Notes under the pieces: model-generated | The model's database searches: none | What the model was told of the DNA's origin: nothing | The model's input: only the letters and a program-made list of their open reading frames with translations | Shown here: positions 46,482-56,402 of the stretch, piece by piece | Numbering within the stretch: position 1 is the stretch's first letter | Layout of the letters: the number at the start of each line of letters is the position of its first letter | NCBI GenBank assembly: GCA_000272025.2 | Contig: AKCV02000026.1 | Location: forward strand, 124,001 to 188,000 | Reading direction: 5' to 3' | Origin: Imbroritus primus | GTDB lineage: Bacteria; Pseudomonadota; Gammaproteobacteria; Burkholderiales; Burkholderiaceae | Length of the DNA stretch: 64,000 nucleotides | Made by a program: the position numbers and the translations under genes

Positions 46482-48278
46482 ATGGGCCTTCTGACTGACC
46501 TGTCTGCCGCACTGTCGCCGCGCCCGCTTGATCGACGTACGCGCGGGAAGCTGCTGGCCGCCAGCCAGCGCATGATCCCGCTTGCCGCACTGGCCGGGGT
46601 TGCCGTGCCAGTCCTGATCACGCTCGGGTTTCAGGAGAGCGTCGCACTTGATGCCTTGTGGATCTGGACAGTGGAGATGCTAGTCTTGTCAGCGCTGACC
46701 TTCCTGGTACACATGCGCTACCGCAAGGAGCGGCGCCATATGCCGCCTGCCGAGCATACGGCCCGGTGGTGGCCGCGCATGCGCTTGCTGGCTGCCGCCA
46801 TTGGCCTGGGGTGGGCGAGTGCCGGCCTGCTCCATGCTCATGCCGTCTCGTCCGAATTCACTGTCGTACTGTTCGTGCTGATGCTCGCCGTGCTGGCGGT
46901 AGCGTCCTCCACATATGCGGCTGTGCCGGGCAGTCTGGTGTTGTGCGCCGCGCCTGTGCTGCTGGCGGCGTTCCTGGTGGCCCGGCTGACGTTTCCCGAG
47001 CAGATCGCGTATGTCACCGTGCTGGTGTTCTTCTACGCGGGGCTACTGGCCTATCACGCTCTCAGCATCCACCGCACGCTGTGCCGGGAAATCGCCCTGG
47101 AGCGCGGCAGCCGGCGGCTGGCCCGCCGCTTCTATGAGGAGCGTCAGCGCGCTCTGGAAGCCAGCGAGGAGAAATCACGCTTCCTGGCGGCTGCCAGCCA
47201 TGACTTGCGCCAGCCAGTGCACGCGCTGGTCATGCTGGTGGAGGCGCTGCGTGCCCGCAACCGGTCCGACGACCTGCATCCGCTGGTCGAGCAGGTCGCC
47301 GCCGGTACGCAGACCATCGACCTTCTGTTCAGTTCGCTGCTCGACCTGTCCAAACTCGAAGGGCGCAAGCAATTACCCCAGTTGGTACCGTGCGATATCA
47401 CGGCGCTGATCGACGAGGTCGTGAACCAGTTCGCCGCGGATGCGCGGGTCAACGGCCTGACACTGCGCGGTAACCGTCCAGCCCAACTGATTGCGCTGGC
47501 GGAGCCGGTGATGTTACGGCGCGCGCTGTACAACCTCGTGCAGAACGCCCTGCGGTATACGCCCGACGGTGGCGTGATCGTACGGGGCCGGCTGCGTGCC
47601 GATGAGGTGCGCATCGAAGTATGGGATACCGGTGTGGGCATTGCATCGACGCATACGGCAGAAATATTCTCGCCATACTTCCAGGTGGAGAACGCCCATC
47701 GCGATCTTTCACAGGGCCTGGGCCTGGGGCTTGCGATCTTCCGAGAATGCGTGCGGCTGATGCAGGGCCAGTATGGCGTGCGGTCGGTGCCAGGCCGGGG
47801 CTCGGTGTTCTGGTTCAGCCTGAAGCTGGCGCCCGCGGCGCTGAGCGAGGCTGCCCGCCAGCACGGCAAGGCGCCCGACACCCCGGTATTCGCGGGCACC
47901 ATCCTGGTGGTCGACGATGACCGCCAGGTACGCGATGCCTGGTTGGCGCTGCTCAAGGCATGGGGCGTTACCGTGCAGTGCGTGGACGATGGGACGGGTG
48001 CCGACGCTGCGCTTGCCGGGGGCTTGCGGCCACATGTAATCCTGTGCGATTTGCGTTTGCCGGGACAGGAGAATGGCCTGCAATTGATGGAGCGGCTGCA
48101 TGCCGCATATCCGGCCGCCCATGTGGCGTTGTTGAGCGGGGATCCCAAATCGCGCGCTTTCCTGGAGGCAGAAGAAGCGGGTTATGTGGTGTTGACCAAG
48201 CCGATCGACATGGATGGCTTGCGTGTGTTGCTGCGCCGCTGGTTGCCCTCGCCCGAAGGGCAGGCGACAGTGCGCTGA
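46482..48278 (+). CDS. hybrid sensor histidine kinase with C-terminal receiver domain
   Basis: Membrane sensor of a two-component system. From the ATG at 46482 it has 598 residues. About six membrane helices in residues 30-195 are followed by a helical linker and the phosphoacceptor His240 in FLAAASHDLRQPVHAL. The ATPase domain has an N-box (NLVQNALRY, 351-359), DTGVGI (382-387) and GLGLGLAIF. A receiver domain ends the protein, with LVVDDD and phospho-Asp523 in CDLRLP. No periplasmic sensor domain of size is present, so it may sense a membrane state. Upstream in-frame ATGs exist; the ribosome site is weak. It is convergent with a LuxR-type regulator, probably its partner. Confidence 0.9.
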   Translation: MGLLTDLSAALSPRPLDRRTRGKLLAASQRMIPLAALAGVAVPVLITLGFQESVALDALWIWTVEMLVLSALTFLVHMRYRKERRHMPPAEHTARWWPRMRLLAAAIGLGWASAGLLHAHAVSSEFTVVLFVLMLAVLAVASSTYAAVPGSLVLCAAPVLLAAFLVARLTFPEQIAYVTVLVFFYAGLLAYHALSIHRTLCREIALERGSRRLARRFYEERQRALEASEEKSRFLAAASHDLRQPVHALVMLVEALRARNRSDDLHPLVEQVAAGTQTIDLLFSSLLDLSKLEGRKQLPQLVPCDITALIDEVVNQFAADARVNGLTLRGNRPAQLIALAEPVMLRRALYNLVQNALRYTPDGGVIVRGRLRADEVRIEVWDTGVGIASTHTAEIFSPYFQVENAHRDLSQGLGLGLAIFRECVRLMQGQYGVRSVPGRGSVFWFSLKLAPAALSEAARQHGKAPDTPVFAGTILVVDDDRQVRDAWLALLKAWGVTVQCVDDGTGADAALAGGLRPHVILCDLRLPGQENGLQLMERLHAAYPAAHVALLSGDPKSRAFLEAEEAGYVVLTKPIDMDGLRVLLRRWLPSPEGQATVR

Positions 48279-48314
48279 AGGGCGGCAGCACAGTTCCGGC
48301 TGCGACCCGGTGAA

Positions 48315-48965
48315 TCAAGCCAGGACGCGGAAACGCTCCAGGCGCGACATGATCTGCAGCCGGGTCCGCACGCCAAGGCGTTGCAGGATGGCCGAGACGT
48401 GTTCTTTCACGGTGTTTTCCGTGAGGCCGAGGCGGCGGGCGATGGATTTGTTCGGCAGGCCCTCGAGGATTAGCATCAGCACGGAGCCCTGGCGCGGTGT
48501 GAGCCCGAGCTCCGCCGGGGTGACAGGAATGCCGTCGTGCGGCGAGCGGGTTTGTTCCAGCGTGTCAGCATTGGGAAACGACACTTCGCCTTGGCGCACT
48601 GCACGGATGGCCCGCGCAAATGCGGCGCCATCGAGATGCTTGCCGACGAAGCCTGCTGCACCCAGCGCCCTGGCTTTGGCCACGATGTCCGGCGTGGCCT
48701 CGGCTGACATGAACATGAAGCGCGCGTCGGGCAGCAGGGCGCGTAGCGAGGGCAGGGCATCGAAGCCGGTGCCGTCGCGCAGCCAGATGTCCAGCAGGAC
48801 GATTTCAGGCTTGATGCCGCGGTTGATGATCGAGAGCGCCTCGTGCGTGCCTGCTGCCGCGTGCACACTGACATCCGGCAGCATCTCCGCCAGGAAGGCC
48901 GTCGTGCCAGACAACGCCATGGGGTGATCGTCGACCACCAGCAGGGTGGAAGGTGTGGACTGCAT
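48315..48965 (-). CDS. LuxR/NarL-family response regulator
   Basis: A 216-residue two-component regulator. The N-terminal receiver has the acidic pocket VVDDHP (10-15), phospho-Asp59 in VLLDIWL and Lys in GFVGKHLD. The C-terminal GerE-type helix-turn-helix is in LTPRQGSVLMLILEGLPNKS and GLTENTVKEHVSAIL. It is convergent with the hybrid kinase, with only 36 bp between the stops, which suggests a functional pair. Targets are unknown. Confidence 0.92.
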   Translation of the reverse strand: MQSTPSTLLVVDDHPMALSGTTAFLAEMLPDVSVHAAAGTHEALSIINRGIKPEIVLLDIWLRDGTGFDALPSLRALLPDARFMFMSAEATPDIVAKARALGAAGFVGKHLDGAAFARAIRAVRQGEVSFPNADTLEQTRSPHDGIPVTPAELGLTPRQGSVLMLILEGLPNKSIARRLGLTENTVKEHVSAILQRLGVRTRLQIMSRLERFRVLA

Positions 48966-49141
48966 GATTGGCTGATTTCCCGCTTCGTTATTGCCATGTC
49001 CGTATTGTTGTCATGGCGGGCAGCTTTCCATCTGCCCCCTGGCATGGCCTTTGTTACGAACTGTAACAGAGGGGGCGGAGCACTTCAATGCACCACGGTC
49101 GGATCGCAATAAAACATCGGTCCCGAGGGAGAGCGGCTTGG

Positions 49142-49147
49142 TAGAAT
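49142..49147 (+). promoter_or_regulatory. -10-like element abutting purN
   Basis: TAGAAT at 49142-49147 lies exactly 6 bases before the purN ATG, the same arrangement as clpS. No clear -35 is seen. It would give a leaderless transcript if functional. Confidence 0.35.
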
Positions 49148-49153
49148 GCGCCG

Positions 49154-49801
49154 ATGAAAAACATTGTGATACTTATTTCCGGCGTAGGCTCCAATATGGA
49201 AGCCATCGCCCGGGCTTGTGAAACCGAGCGCTGGCCGGCGCGCATCGCGGCGGTGATCTCGAACCGCGCCGAGGCCGGTGGCCTTGCGACGGCCGCCGCC
49301 CGTGGCATTCCCGTGGCCGTGCTGAGCCACCGCGACCATGCTACACGTGAGGCTTTCGATGCCGCGCTGGCCGACCTGATCGACGGCTATGCGCCTGACC
49401 TCGTGGTGTTGGCCGGCTTCATGCGCATCCTGACTCCCGGCTTTGTCGAACGCTACGCGGGGCGCATGATCAATATCCATCCTTCGCTGCTGCCGGGCTT
49501 TCCGGGACTGCACACGCATGCGCGCGCACTCGAGGCTGGTGTCAAGGTGCATGGCGCCTCGGTGCATTTCGTCACGCCAGAGCTGGATCATGGCCCGATC
49601 GTGATCCAGGGCGCGCTCGACGTGTTGCCGTCCGATACCGAAGAGTCGCTGGCCGGCCGCGTGCTGGCGCTTGAACATCGTATCTATCCGCGTGCCGTCC
49701 GCTGGGCCATCGAGGATCGTCTGCAGGTGGTGGCCGGCGTGGTGCAAGTGACACCGCCGGAGCCGCAGTTGCTTGTCATGGCCGGGGAGGGCGCAGCATG
49801 A
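49154..49801 (+). CDS. purN: phosphoribosylglycinamide formyltransferase
   Basis: Third step of purine synthesis: adds a formyl group from 10-formyl-tetrahydrofolate to GAR. The 215-residue protein begins MKNIVILISGVGSNMEAI, with the catalytic Asn107 and His109 in INIHPSLLPGFPGLH and the late Asp in TPELDHGPIV. It overlaps the following methyltransferase gene (ATGA at 49798). A ribosome site is not evident directly upstream. Confidence 0.96.
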   Translation: MKNIVILISGVGSNMEAIARACETERWPARIAAVISNRAEAGGLATAAARGIPVAVLSHRDHATREAFDAALADLIDGYAPDLVVLAGFMRILTPGFVERYAGRMINIHPSLLPGFPGLHTHARALEAGVKVHGASVHFVTPELDHGPIVIQGALDVLPSDTEESLAGRVLALEHRIYPRAVRWAIEDRLQVVAGVVQVTPPEPQLLVMAGEGAA

Positions 49802-51213
49802 GTCAGCATCGAAAGAAATCGCCGGTCAGCCGTCGTCCGGGCAGCGACCGTGGCCGCCAGGTGCGGCAGGCGGCGGGCCCCGCGACCCTGCTGCAGCATG
49901 TCGAACGCCTGATCGGTAAGGTCATGCGCTTCGTTTCGCCGGCGGATGCCGTGGTCAGCCACTATTTCCGCGAAAACCCGAAACTCGGGCATCGCGAGCG
50001 CGGCATCATTGCCGAAGCAGTGTTCGCGGTGCTGCGCCGCCGCGCCGAGTTCGCGCAGTACGCCACCGGCGGGAGCGGCAGTACCGAGCATCGTCTCGCG
50101 CTGCTCGGCCTGTGGGTCACGCGCGGTCCGGAGGGCATCAAGGCTTATCTGGCCGGTGATGAGGCAGCATGGCTCGAGCGCATCGGCATGATCGAACGGG
50201 CTAGCCTGCCGGCACGGGTGCGTAGCAATCTGCCCGACTGGCTGTTTGAAGCGCTGCTCGGCCAGTACGGCGAAGCGTTCACGGAAGCGCTGGCGCGCGC
50301 CAGCATCGACAGTGCGCCGCTTGATCTGCGCGTCAATACGCTCAAGAGCGACCGTGACGCCGTCATGGCCGCACTGGCGGAAGCTGGCTTCGGCGCGGAG
50401 GCCACGCCGCTGGCGCCGCTCGGGATCCGCATGCAGGGCAAGCCAGCGCTACAGGCCCTGCCGCTGTTCAAGGATGGCTTCGTCGAGGTACAAGATGAGG
50501 GCAGCCAGTTGCTGTGCCATCTGCTGGCTCCGCGCCGTGGCGAGATGGTGGTCGACTTCTGCGCGGGTGCGGGCGGCAAGACGCTTGGCATTGGCGCCCT
50601 GATGCGTTCGACGGGCCGGCTCTATGCCTTCGATGTTTCCGAGAAGCGTCTGGCCAACCTCAAGCCGCGCCTCGCACGTAGCGGGCTGTCGAACGTCCAT
50701 CCCGTACTGATTGACAGCGAGCAGGATGCCAAGATCAAGCGCCTGGCCGGCAAGATCGACCGCGTGCTGGTGGACGCGCCCTGCAGCGGCCTTGGCACGC
50801 TGCGCCGCAATCCGGATCTGAAATGGCGCCAGACGCCGCAGAGTATTACTGAGCTCAATGCCAAGCAGGCCGCCATCCTGGCGTCCGCGGCGCGCCTGGT
50901 GAAGCCGGGCGGACGGCTGGTGTACGCCACCTGCAGCGTGCTGGTGCGTGAGAACCAGCAGATCGTGCAGGATTTCCTGGCGCAGCATCCGCAGTTCGTT
51001 CTGAAGCCGGCCGGCGCGGTGCTGGCCGAGCAGAAGATCGCGCTGGAGATGGGCGACTGGCTCGAGCTGTACCCCAATGTGCATGGCACCGATGGGTTCT
51101 TTGCCGCGGTGCTGGAACGCGTGCCGCAGACGGCTGGCGAGGCTGTGGGGCCGGCAACCGAGGTGGTGGAGGCGGGGGCAGGTGCCGTCGATGAAGCAGC
51201 CGAGAGCCGGTAA
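49798..51213 (+). CDS. RsmB/NOP2-family RNA (cytosine-5) methyltransferase
   Basis: SAM-dependent methyltransferase likely to modify a cytosine in 16S rRNA, as RsmB does at C967. The 471-residue protein has an N-terminal NusB-like helical region (about 25-160). The catalytic domain has VDFCAGAGGKTL (SAM), VDAPCSGLGTLRRNPD and YATCSVLVRENQ, giving the two active-site cysteines. A low-complexity Ala/Val/Glu tail is at the C-terminus. Exact target not assignable from sequence; the protein is somewhat shorter in the NusB part than E. coli RsmB. Confidence 0.9.
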   Translation: MSQHRKKSPVSRRPGSDRGRQVRQAAGPATLLQHVERLIGKVMRFVSPADAVVSHYFRENPKLGHRERGIIAEAVFAVLRRRAEFAQYATGGSGSTEHRLALLGLWVTRGPEGIKAYLAGDEAAWLERIGMIERASLPARVRSNLPDWLFEALLGQYGEAFTEALARASIDSAPLDLRVNTLKSDRDAVMAALAEAGFGAEATPLAPLGIRMQGKPALQALPLFKDGFVEVQDEGSQLLCHLLAPRRGEMVVDFCAGAGGKTLGIGALMRSTGRLYAFDVSEKRLANLKPRLARSGLSNVHPVLIDSEQDAKIKRLAGKIDRVLVDAPCSGLGTLRRNPDLKWRQTPQSITELNAKQAAILASAARLVKPGGRLVYATCSVLVRENQQIVQDFLAQHPQFVLKPAGAVLAEQKIALEMGDWLELYPNVHGTDGFFAAVLERVPQTAGEAVGPATEVVEAGAGAVDEAAESR

Positions 51214-51252
51214 CCGGCTCAAGGTGCCTGTCTGACGAGGGAATACCAGGGG

Positions 51253-52620
51253 ATGGATGCAACTGACGCGACAAACCTCATTTTCGGGCAGATGGTTCGT
51301 GACCTCCTGACCGACTTCAAGGGGCCGGGCTTCATCTGGCAACTCGTTGTACTGGCGGCCTGCCTGCTGGTCGCCTGGGGGTTGTCGCGCCCGGTGGCGG
51401 GGCGCCTGCGCACCGCGTTCGAGTCGCGCGGGTTTGCCCTGCGCTTCGCCATGGCCAGCCTGCAGAAGTCGATCTTCCCCTTGCTGGGCGGGTTGCTGGT
51501 GCTGGCGGCGCGGTTCGGGCTCGAATGGGTCATGCCCGTCAGCGTGCTGCGCCTGGCCCTGGTGCCGTTGTTCGGCATCGCCTTCCTGTACGGCGTGTTC
51601 TATGTGCTGCGGCGGGGCCTGTCGGCCAACGGGAAGCTCTCGCACATGCTCGGCTTCCTCGAAAAGGTGGTGACGACGCTGGTGTGGGTCGGCATGATCC
51701 TCTACGTCTTCGGCGTGCTGAATGAAGTCGTGGCGTGGATGCAGGCGGTCCAGTTCTCGATCGGTGCCAGCAAGGTCAATCTCGCCAGTATGCTGGCCGG
51801 ATTCGTGTGGATTCTGGTCACGGTGCTCGTGGCGATGTGGTTCGGCTCCTTCCTCGAAGAGCGCCTGACCGGCGCGCGCTCGCTCGACAATAATCTCAAG
51901 GTAGTGCTGATTCGCCTCAGCAAGGCGTTGCTGCTGCTGGTGTCGGTACTGCTCAGTCTGTCACTCGTGGGCATCGACCTGACTGTGCTGTCGGTGTTTG
52001 GCGGGGCGCTCGGTGTCGGCCTCGGGCTGGGCTTGCAGAAGATCGCCAGCAACTACGTGTCGGGCTTCATCCTGCTGCTTGACCGTTCGCTGCGTCTTGG
52101 CGACATGATCACCGTGGACAAGTTCACCGGCTCGGTGGCGCAGATCCGCACACGCTATACCGTGGTGCGCCATGGCGACGGCGAGACGCTGGTGCCCAAC
52201 GAGCTGCTGGTGTCCCAGGTGGTGCAGAACCACTCCTTCAGCAATACCAACGTGCGGGTCGCGGTGCGGGTCCAGGCCGCCTACAGTGCGGATCCGGAGC
52301 GCGTGCTGGAGGTGCTGCTGAGTTGCGTAAAGGACGTGCCGCGTGTGCTGGCGGAACCCGCACCTGCGGCATTCCTGGTGAGTTTCGCGGACAGCGGCAT
52401 CGAATATGAGCTGGGCTGCTCGATTGGCGATCCGCAGAACGGCAAGCTTGGCGTGCAGTCGGCGCTCAACCGGGCAATCTGGCGCCGGTTCCGGGACGAA
52501 GGCATAGATATTCCCTATCCGCAGCGCGAATTGCGCATGCTGGAACCTGTTGCTCAAAATGTGCAGCCTGAGCCGCCTTCGGGCGTGTTACCGCGGCAGG
52601 CGCCAGACCCTGTAGAATAA
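51253..52620 (+). CDS. mechanosensitive ion channel, MscS family
   Basis: Membrane channel protecting against osmotic downshock. The 455-residue protein is larger than E. coli MscS (286), with extra N-terminal helices (about 5-6 membrane segments in 25-250). The MscS pore helix is GGALGVGLGLGLQKIASNYV. The cytoplasmic beta and alpha/beta domains follow (SLRLGDMITVDKFTGSVAQI; PNELLVSQVVQNHSFSNTN). It ends in a Pro-rich tail. It starts 39 bp after the methyltransferase stop. Confidence 0.93.
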   Translation: MDATDATNLIFGQMVRDLLTDFKGPGFIWQLVVLAACLLVAWGLSRPVAGRLRTAFESRGFALRFAMASLQKSIFPLLGGLLVLAARFGLEWVMPVSVLRLALVPLFGIAFLYGVFYVLRRGLSANGKLSHMLGFLEKVVTTLVWVGMILYVFGVLNEVVAWMQAVQFSIGASKVNLASMLAGFVWILVTVLVAMWFGSFLEERLTGARSLDNNLKVVLIRLSKALLLLVSVLLSLSLVGIDLTVLSVFGGALGVGLGLGLQKIASNYVSGFILLLDRSLRLGDMITVDKFTGSVAQIRTRYTVVRHGDGETLVPNELLVSQVVQNHSFSNTNVRVAVRVQAAYSADPERVLEVLLSCVKDVPRVLAEPAPAAFLVSFADSGIEYELGCSIGDPQNGKLGVQSALNRAIWRRFRDEGIDIPYPQRELRMLEPVAQNVQPEPPSGVLPRQAPDPVE

Positions 52621-53015
52621 CGGGTTGCAAGGATGCAACGGCCGGAACCACTCTTGGGAACGATCGGCCTTGATTCCCGTCAAAATCGGGACAAAAACGG
52701 ATGGTATCGGCCTGTGGGTCGGGTACAATCCGCCCAGCCGGGATCATGCGGCTGGCCCGCCTTGCGGGGCTGGTTGCCTCTTACAGGGGAACGCTTGATT
52801 GCAGCGTTTCCGGCAGGCGCGGTTCACGCGCCGCCTGTTACCCCGCTGATCGCGCCATACCGGTTGACCGGGCCTGGCGCCAGAACGAGCGCGCAATGAA
52901 GCGCAGCGGAAAATCGTGGCAATCATTGATTGGGCCATTCTTTTGGGCCCGCTGATGCCGGTTCCGCGGGGTGACATCCCGGAACCACCTTTGATCTGAT
53001 TGAACGGAGAACGTA
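52621..53015. other. intergenic region upstream of the desaturase
   Basis: 395 bp. A small hairpin GTTGCA-AGGA-TGCAAC (52624-52639) follows the mscS stop without a T-tract. A -10-like TACAAT lies at 52724-52729 with no good -35. Nothing codable is supported. It probably includes the desaturase promoter and leader. Confidence 0.5.
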
Positions 53016-54209
53016 TTGTTCGACGCTATGCTGAACTGGATGGCCAACGGTCTGCTTGACTGGAGCTGGTGGCAGATTCTGATTTACACCCTGGTGATGA
53101 CCCATATCACCATCCTCGGGGTCACGATTTACCTGCATCGCTGCCAGGCACACCGTGCGCTGGACCTGCATCCCATTCCCGCGCACTTCTTCCGCGCCTG
53201 GCTGTGGCTGACCACGGGCATGGTCACCAAGGAGTGGGCCTCGATTCACCGCAAGCACCACGCCAAGTGCGAGACCGAGGACGATCCGCACAGCCCGCAG
53301 ACCCGCGGCATCCGCAAGGTGCTGCTGGAAGGCGCCGAGCTGTACCGCGAGGAAGCCAAGAATGCCGAGACGCTCGCGAAGTTCGGTCACGGTACGCCGG
53401 ATGACTGGGTCGAGCGGAACGTCTACAGTCGCTTCGGCTGGCAAGGCGTCGGCCTCATGCTGATCGTCGACGTGGCGCTGTTCGGCGTCATCGGCCTGAC
53501 GGTCTGGGCCGTGCAGATGCTGTGGATCCCCATCCATGCCGCCGGCGTCATCAACGGCATTGGTCACTACTGGGGCTATCGCAACTACGATTGCGAGGAC
53601 GCGTCGACCAACGTCCTGCCGTGGGGCATCATCATCGGCGGCGAGGAACTGCATAACAACCACCACACCTACGCCACGTCGGCCAAGTTCTCGATCAAGT
53701 GGTACGAGTTCGACATCGGCTGGGGTTATATCCGCGGCCTCGAGATGCTCGGCCTCGCCAAGGTCAAGAAGCTGCCGCCCAAGGCCAAGCTGCTGGCTGA
53801 CAAGCGTGCAGTGGATCACAACACACTGGAAGCGATCATCGCCAACCGCTACGACGTGATGGCCCGGTATACCAAGGCTCTGAAGACCGTCTATCGCGAC
53901 GAGCTGTCCAAGCTGAAGGAAGCCAAGGTCGTGGAATACCGCGCCCTCAAGCCAGCGCGCAAATGGTTCCACCGCGACGAGGCCAAGCTGGCGCCGCCGC
54001 AGCGCGAGCAGTTGAGCCAGATCGTGTCGCACAGCAAGGCGCTGGAAACGTTCATCGAAATGCGCCGCGAGCTGGCTGCCATCTGGGGCCGCTCCAACCT
54101 GACGCGAGAGCAGTTGCTGCAGAAACTGCAGGCCTGGTGCCATCGCGCCGAAGCCAGCGGCATCCACGCGCTGCAGGAATTCTCGTTCCGCCTGCGCCGG
54201 TACGCCTGA
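53016..54209 (+). CDS. acyl-lipid/acyl-CoA fatty acid desaturase
   Basis: Membrane-bound di-iron desaturase introducing a double bond into fatty acids, probably delta-9, to adjust membrane fluidity. The 397-residue protein has the three histidine boxes: HRCQAHR (41-47), HRKHH (78-82) and HNNHH (213-217), between hydrophobic segments. A long charged C-terminal region (about 250-397), not part of the catalytic core, is helical. Translation likely starts at TTG (53016), since GGAGA lies 7 bases upstream; the ATG at 53028 is the alternative. A terminator follows. Confidence 0.9.
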   Translation: MFDAMLNWMANGLLDWSWWQILIYTLVMTHITILGVTIYLHRCQAHRALDLHPIPAHFFRAWLWLTTGMVTKEWASIHRKHHAKCETEDDPHSPQTRGIRKVLLEGAELYREEAKNAETLAKFGHGTPDDWVERNVYSRFGWQGVGLMLIVDVALFGVIGLTVWAVQMLWIPIHAAGVINGIGHYWGYRNYDCEDASTNVLPWGIIIGGEELHNNHHTYATSAKFSIKWYEFDIGWGYIRGLEMLGLAKVKKLPPKAKLLADKRAVDHNTLEAIIANRYDVMARYTKALKTVYRDELSKLKEAKVVEYRALKPARKWFHRDEAKLAPPQREQLSQIVSHSKALETFIEMRRELAAIWGRSNLTREQLLQKLQAWCHRAEASGIHALQEFSFRLRRYA

Positions 54210-54239
54210 CGTTCCCAGCGGGATGCGGCTGCCGATCTA

Positions 54240-54270
54240 AAAAGCCCCGCAGCAGCGGGGCTTTTCTTTT
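54240..54270 (+). terminator. rho-independent terminator of the desaturase gene
   Basis: Stem AAAAGCCCCGC/GCGGGGCTTTT (54240-54250 with 54255-54265), 4-nt loop, then a T-rich run. It lies between the desaturase and nadA. Confidence 0.9.
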
Positions 54271-54327
54271 GGCACAATGTCCCCATCTTGCATTGCACCA
54301 GAATGCAGGCGCGGTACGGAGACTGAC

Positions 54328-55464
54328 ATGACCCCACAATCCATCAAAACTGTAACTTTCGACAAGCCCGACCAGGGCGGTGCAGCCTGCGTAGCGCATG
54401 CCTGGGCCAAGGTGCCGCCGGCGTTGACCCGCGATGAGCGCGAGGCGCTCAAGGCCCGTATCCGCACGCTGCTGAAGGAGCGCAATGCGGTGCTCGTAGC
54501 CCACTATTACGTGGATGCCGACCTGCAGGACCTGGCCGAGGAAACCGGCGGCTGTGTCTCCGATTCCCTCGAAATGGCGCGCTTCGGCCGCGACCATCCG
54601 GCGCAGACCTTGGTGGTTGCGGGGGTGCGCTTCATGGGCGAGACCGCCAAGATCCTGAGCCCGGAAAAGACCATCCTGATGCCCGACCTCGATGCGACCT
54701 GTTCGCTCGACCTCGGTTGCCCGGCCGATGAGTTCGCGGCTTTCTGTGACGCCCACCCGGACCGTACCGTGGTGGTCTACGCCAACACGAGTGCCGCCGT
54801 GAAGGCGCGCGCGGACTGGATGGTGACATCGAGCATCGGCTTGCAGATCGTGCAGCACCTGCATGAGCGCGGCGAAAAAATCCTGTGGGCGCCTGACCGT
54901 CATCTGGGCAGTTATATCCAGAAGCAGACCGGTGCCGACATGCTGTTGTGGCAGGGCTCGTGCCTGGTGCATGATGAATTCAAGAGTGTCGAACTCGATA
55001 TCCTGCGTGCCGAGCATCCCGGCGCCAAGGTGCTGGTCCATCCGGAATCGCCGGAAGCCGTGGTGGCGCAAGCAGACGTGGTTGGCTCGACCTCGCAACT
55101 GATCGCTGCTGCCCAGACTCTCGATGCGAGGGAGTTTATCGTCGCCACCGACAACGGCATCCTGCACAAGATGCGCATGGCGGCGCCGGGCAAGACATTC
55201 ATTGATGCTCCGACCGCCGGGAATGGCGCCACCTGCAAGAGCTGCGCACATTGCCCGTGGATGGCGATGAATGCGCTCACCAATCTGGCCGAGGTGCTGG
55301 AAACCGGCAGAAACGAGATCCATGTCGATCCGGAGATCGGCCGTCAGGCCCACACCTGCATCGACCGCATGCTGACCTTCGCGGCGGCGCAAAAGGCCAA
55401 TATGCGTCCGGTCAGTGACCTCGCCAAGGCGCAGGAGAATTTCCAGGGAATCGGCCCGGCATGA
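54328..55464 (+). CDS. nadA: quinolinate synthase
   Basis: 4Fe-4S enzyme condensing iminoaspartate (from NadB) with dihydroxyacetone phosphate to quinolinate. The 378-residue protein has [20 protein letters not shown] near the N-terminus, the cysteine-containing [15 protein letters not shown] and the conserved [10 protein letters not shown]. The late [10 protein letters not shown] holds the C-x2-C-x2-C-type cluster region. The ATG at 54328 has CGGAGA upstream. It overlaps nadC (ATGA). Confidence 0.96.
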   Translation: MTPQSIKTVTFDKPDQGGAACVAHAWAKVPPALTRDEREALKARIRTLLKERNAVLVAHYYVDADLQDLAEETGGCVSDSLEMARFGRDHPAQTLVVAGVRFMGETAKILSPEKTILMPDLDATCSLDLGCPADEFAAFCDAHPDRTVVVYANTSAAVKARADWMVTSSIGLQIVQHLHERGEKILWAPDRHLGSYIQKQTGADMLLWQGSCLVHDEFKSVELDILRAEHPGAKVLVHPESPEAVVAQADVVGSTSQLIAAAQTLDAREFIVATDNGILHKMRMAAPGKTFIDAPTAGNGATCKSCAHCPWMAMNALTNLAEVLETGRNEIHVDPEIGRQAHTCIDRMLTFAAAQKANMRPVSDLAKAQENFQGIGPA

Positions 55465-56327
55465 GCACAGCAGACACCATCTTTGCATCCTATGGTCCGG
55501 CCCTGCAGGCCGCTTTGGCCGGCAACGTCGCCGCGGCAATTGCCGAGGACGTAGGTACCGGCGATGTCACAGGCTTGCTGGTCCCTGCGGACAGCATCGT
55601 GCAGGCACGCGTACTGGTGCGCGAAGCTGCTGTGCTGTGCGGCCGGCCCTGGTTCGATGCGTGCATGCGCGCGGTCGATCAGGCCCTCGAAGTACGCTGG
55701 TTGCAAGAAGAGGGTGCCGCCCTCCAGCCGGATACCGTGGTCTGCGAAATCAGCGGGCCTGCGCGTTCATTGCTCACGGCCGAACGGCCTTCGCTGAATT
55801 TCCTGCAGCTGCTGTCCGGCGTGGCGACGGCGACTCATCGCTATGCCCAGGTCATTGCCGGCACGCGGGCGCGCGTGCTCGATACGCGCAAGACCCTGCC
55901 AGGCCTGCGGCTGGCGCAGAAGTATGCGGTACGGATCGGTGGCGGTGACAATCAGCGTCTGGCGCTGTATGACGGCATCCTGATCAAGGAAAACCATATT
56001 GCCGCGGCTGGCGGCGTCACGGCAGCCGTGCGCGCGGCCTATGCGCTGGGGCGCGACGTGCCGGTCCAGGTCGAGGTCGAGACGCTGGAGCAGCTCGACG
56101 AGGCCCTGGCCGCCGGTGCGACCTCGGTGCTGATCGACAATTTCACGCGCGAGCAGATGGTCGAAGCCGTACGGCGCAACGCTGGCCGGGCCCTGCTGGA
56201 AGTCTCGGGCGGGGTAAATATCGACACCATTCGTGGCTTTGCCGAAACCGGTGTCGACCGGATCTCGGTCGGCAGCCTGACGAAAGACATCAAGGCCACC
56301 GACTATTCGCTGCGCGTTGTCGGTTAA
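55461..56327 (+). CDS. nadC: nicotinate-nucleotide pyrophosphorylase (quinolinate phosphoribosyltransferase)
   Basis: Converts quinolinate and PRPP to nicotinate mononucleotide. The 288-residue protein shows [14 protein letters not shown], the [16 protein letters not shown] stretch, [18 protein letters not shown] with catalytic Arg and Lys, [11 protein letters not shown] and [13 protein letters not shown]. Co-translated with nadA; convergent with nadB across a 75-bp gap that shows no clear terminator. Confidence 0.96.
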   Translation: MSTADTIFASYGPALQAALAGNVAAAIAEDVGTGDVTGLLVPADSIVQARVLVREAAVLCGRPWFDACMRAVDQALEVRWLQEEGAALQPDTVVCEISGPARSLLTAERPSLNFLQLLSGVATATHRYAQVIAGTRARVLDTRKTLPGLRLAQKYAVRIGGGDNQRLALYDGILIKENHIAAAGGVTAAVRAAYALGRDVPVQVEVETLEQLDEALAAGATSVLIDNFTREQMVEAVRRNAGRALLEVSGGVNIDTIRGFAETGVDRISVGSLTKDIKATDYSLRVVG

Positions 56328-56402
56328 TACGCCAGTTAACTCGTCGGTGCATTCATCGGCCAACGCTGTCGCCAATTCGCAGGCTACCGTGCCCGCCAGT
56401 GG

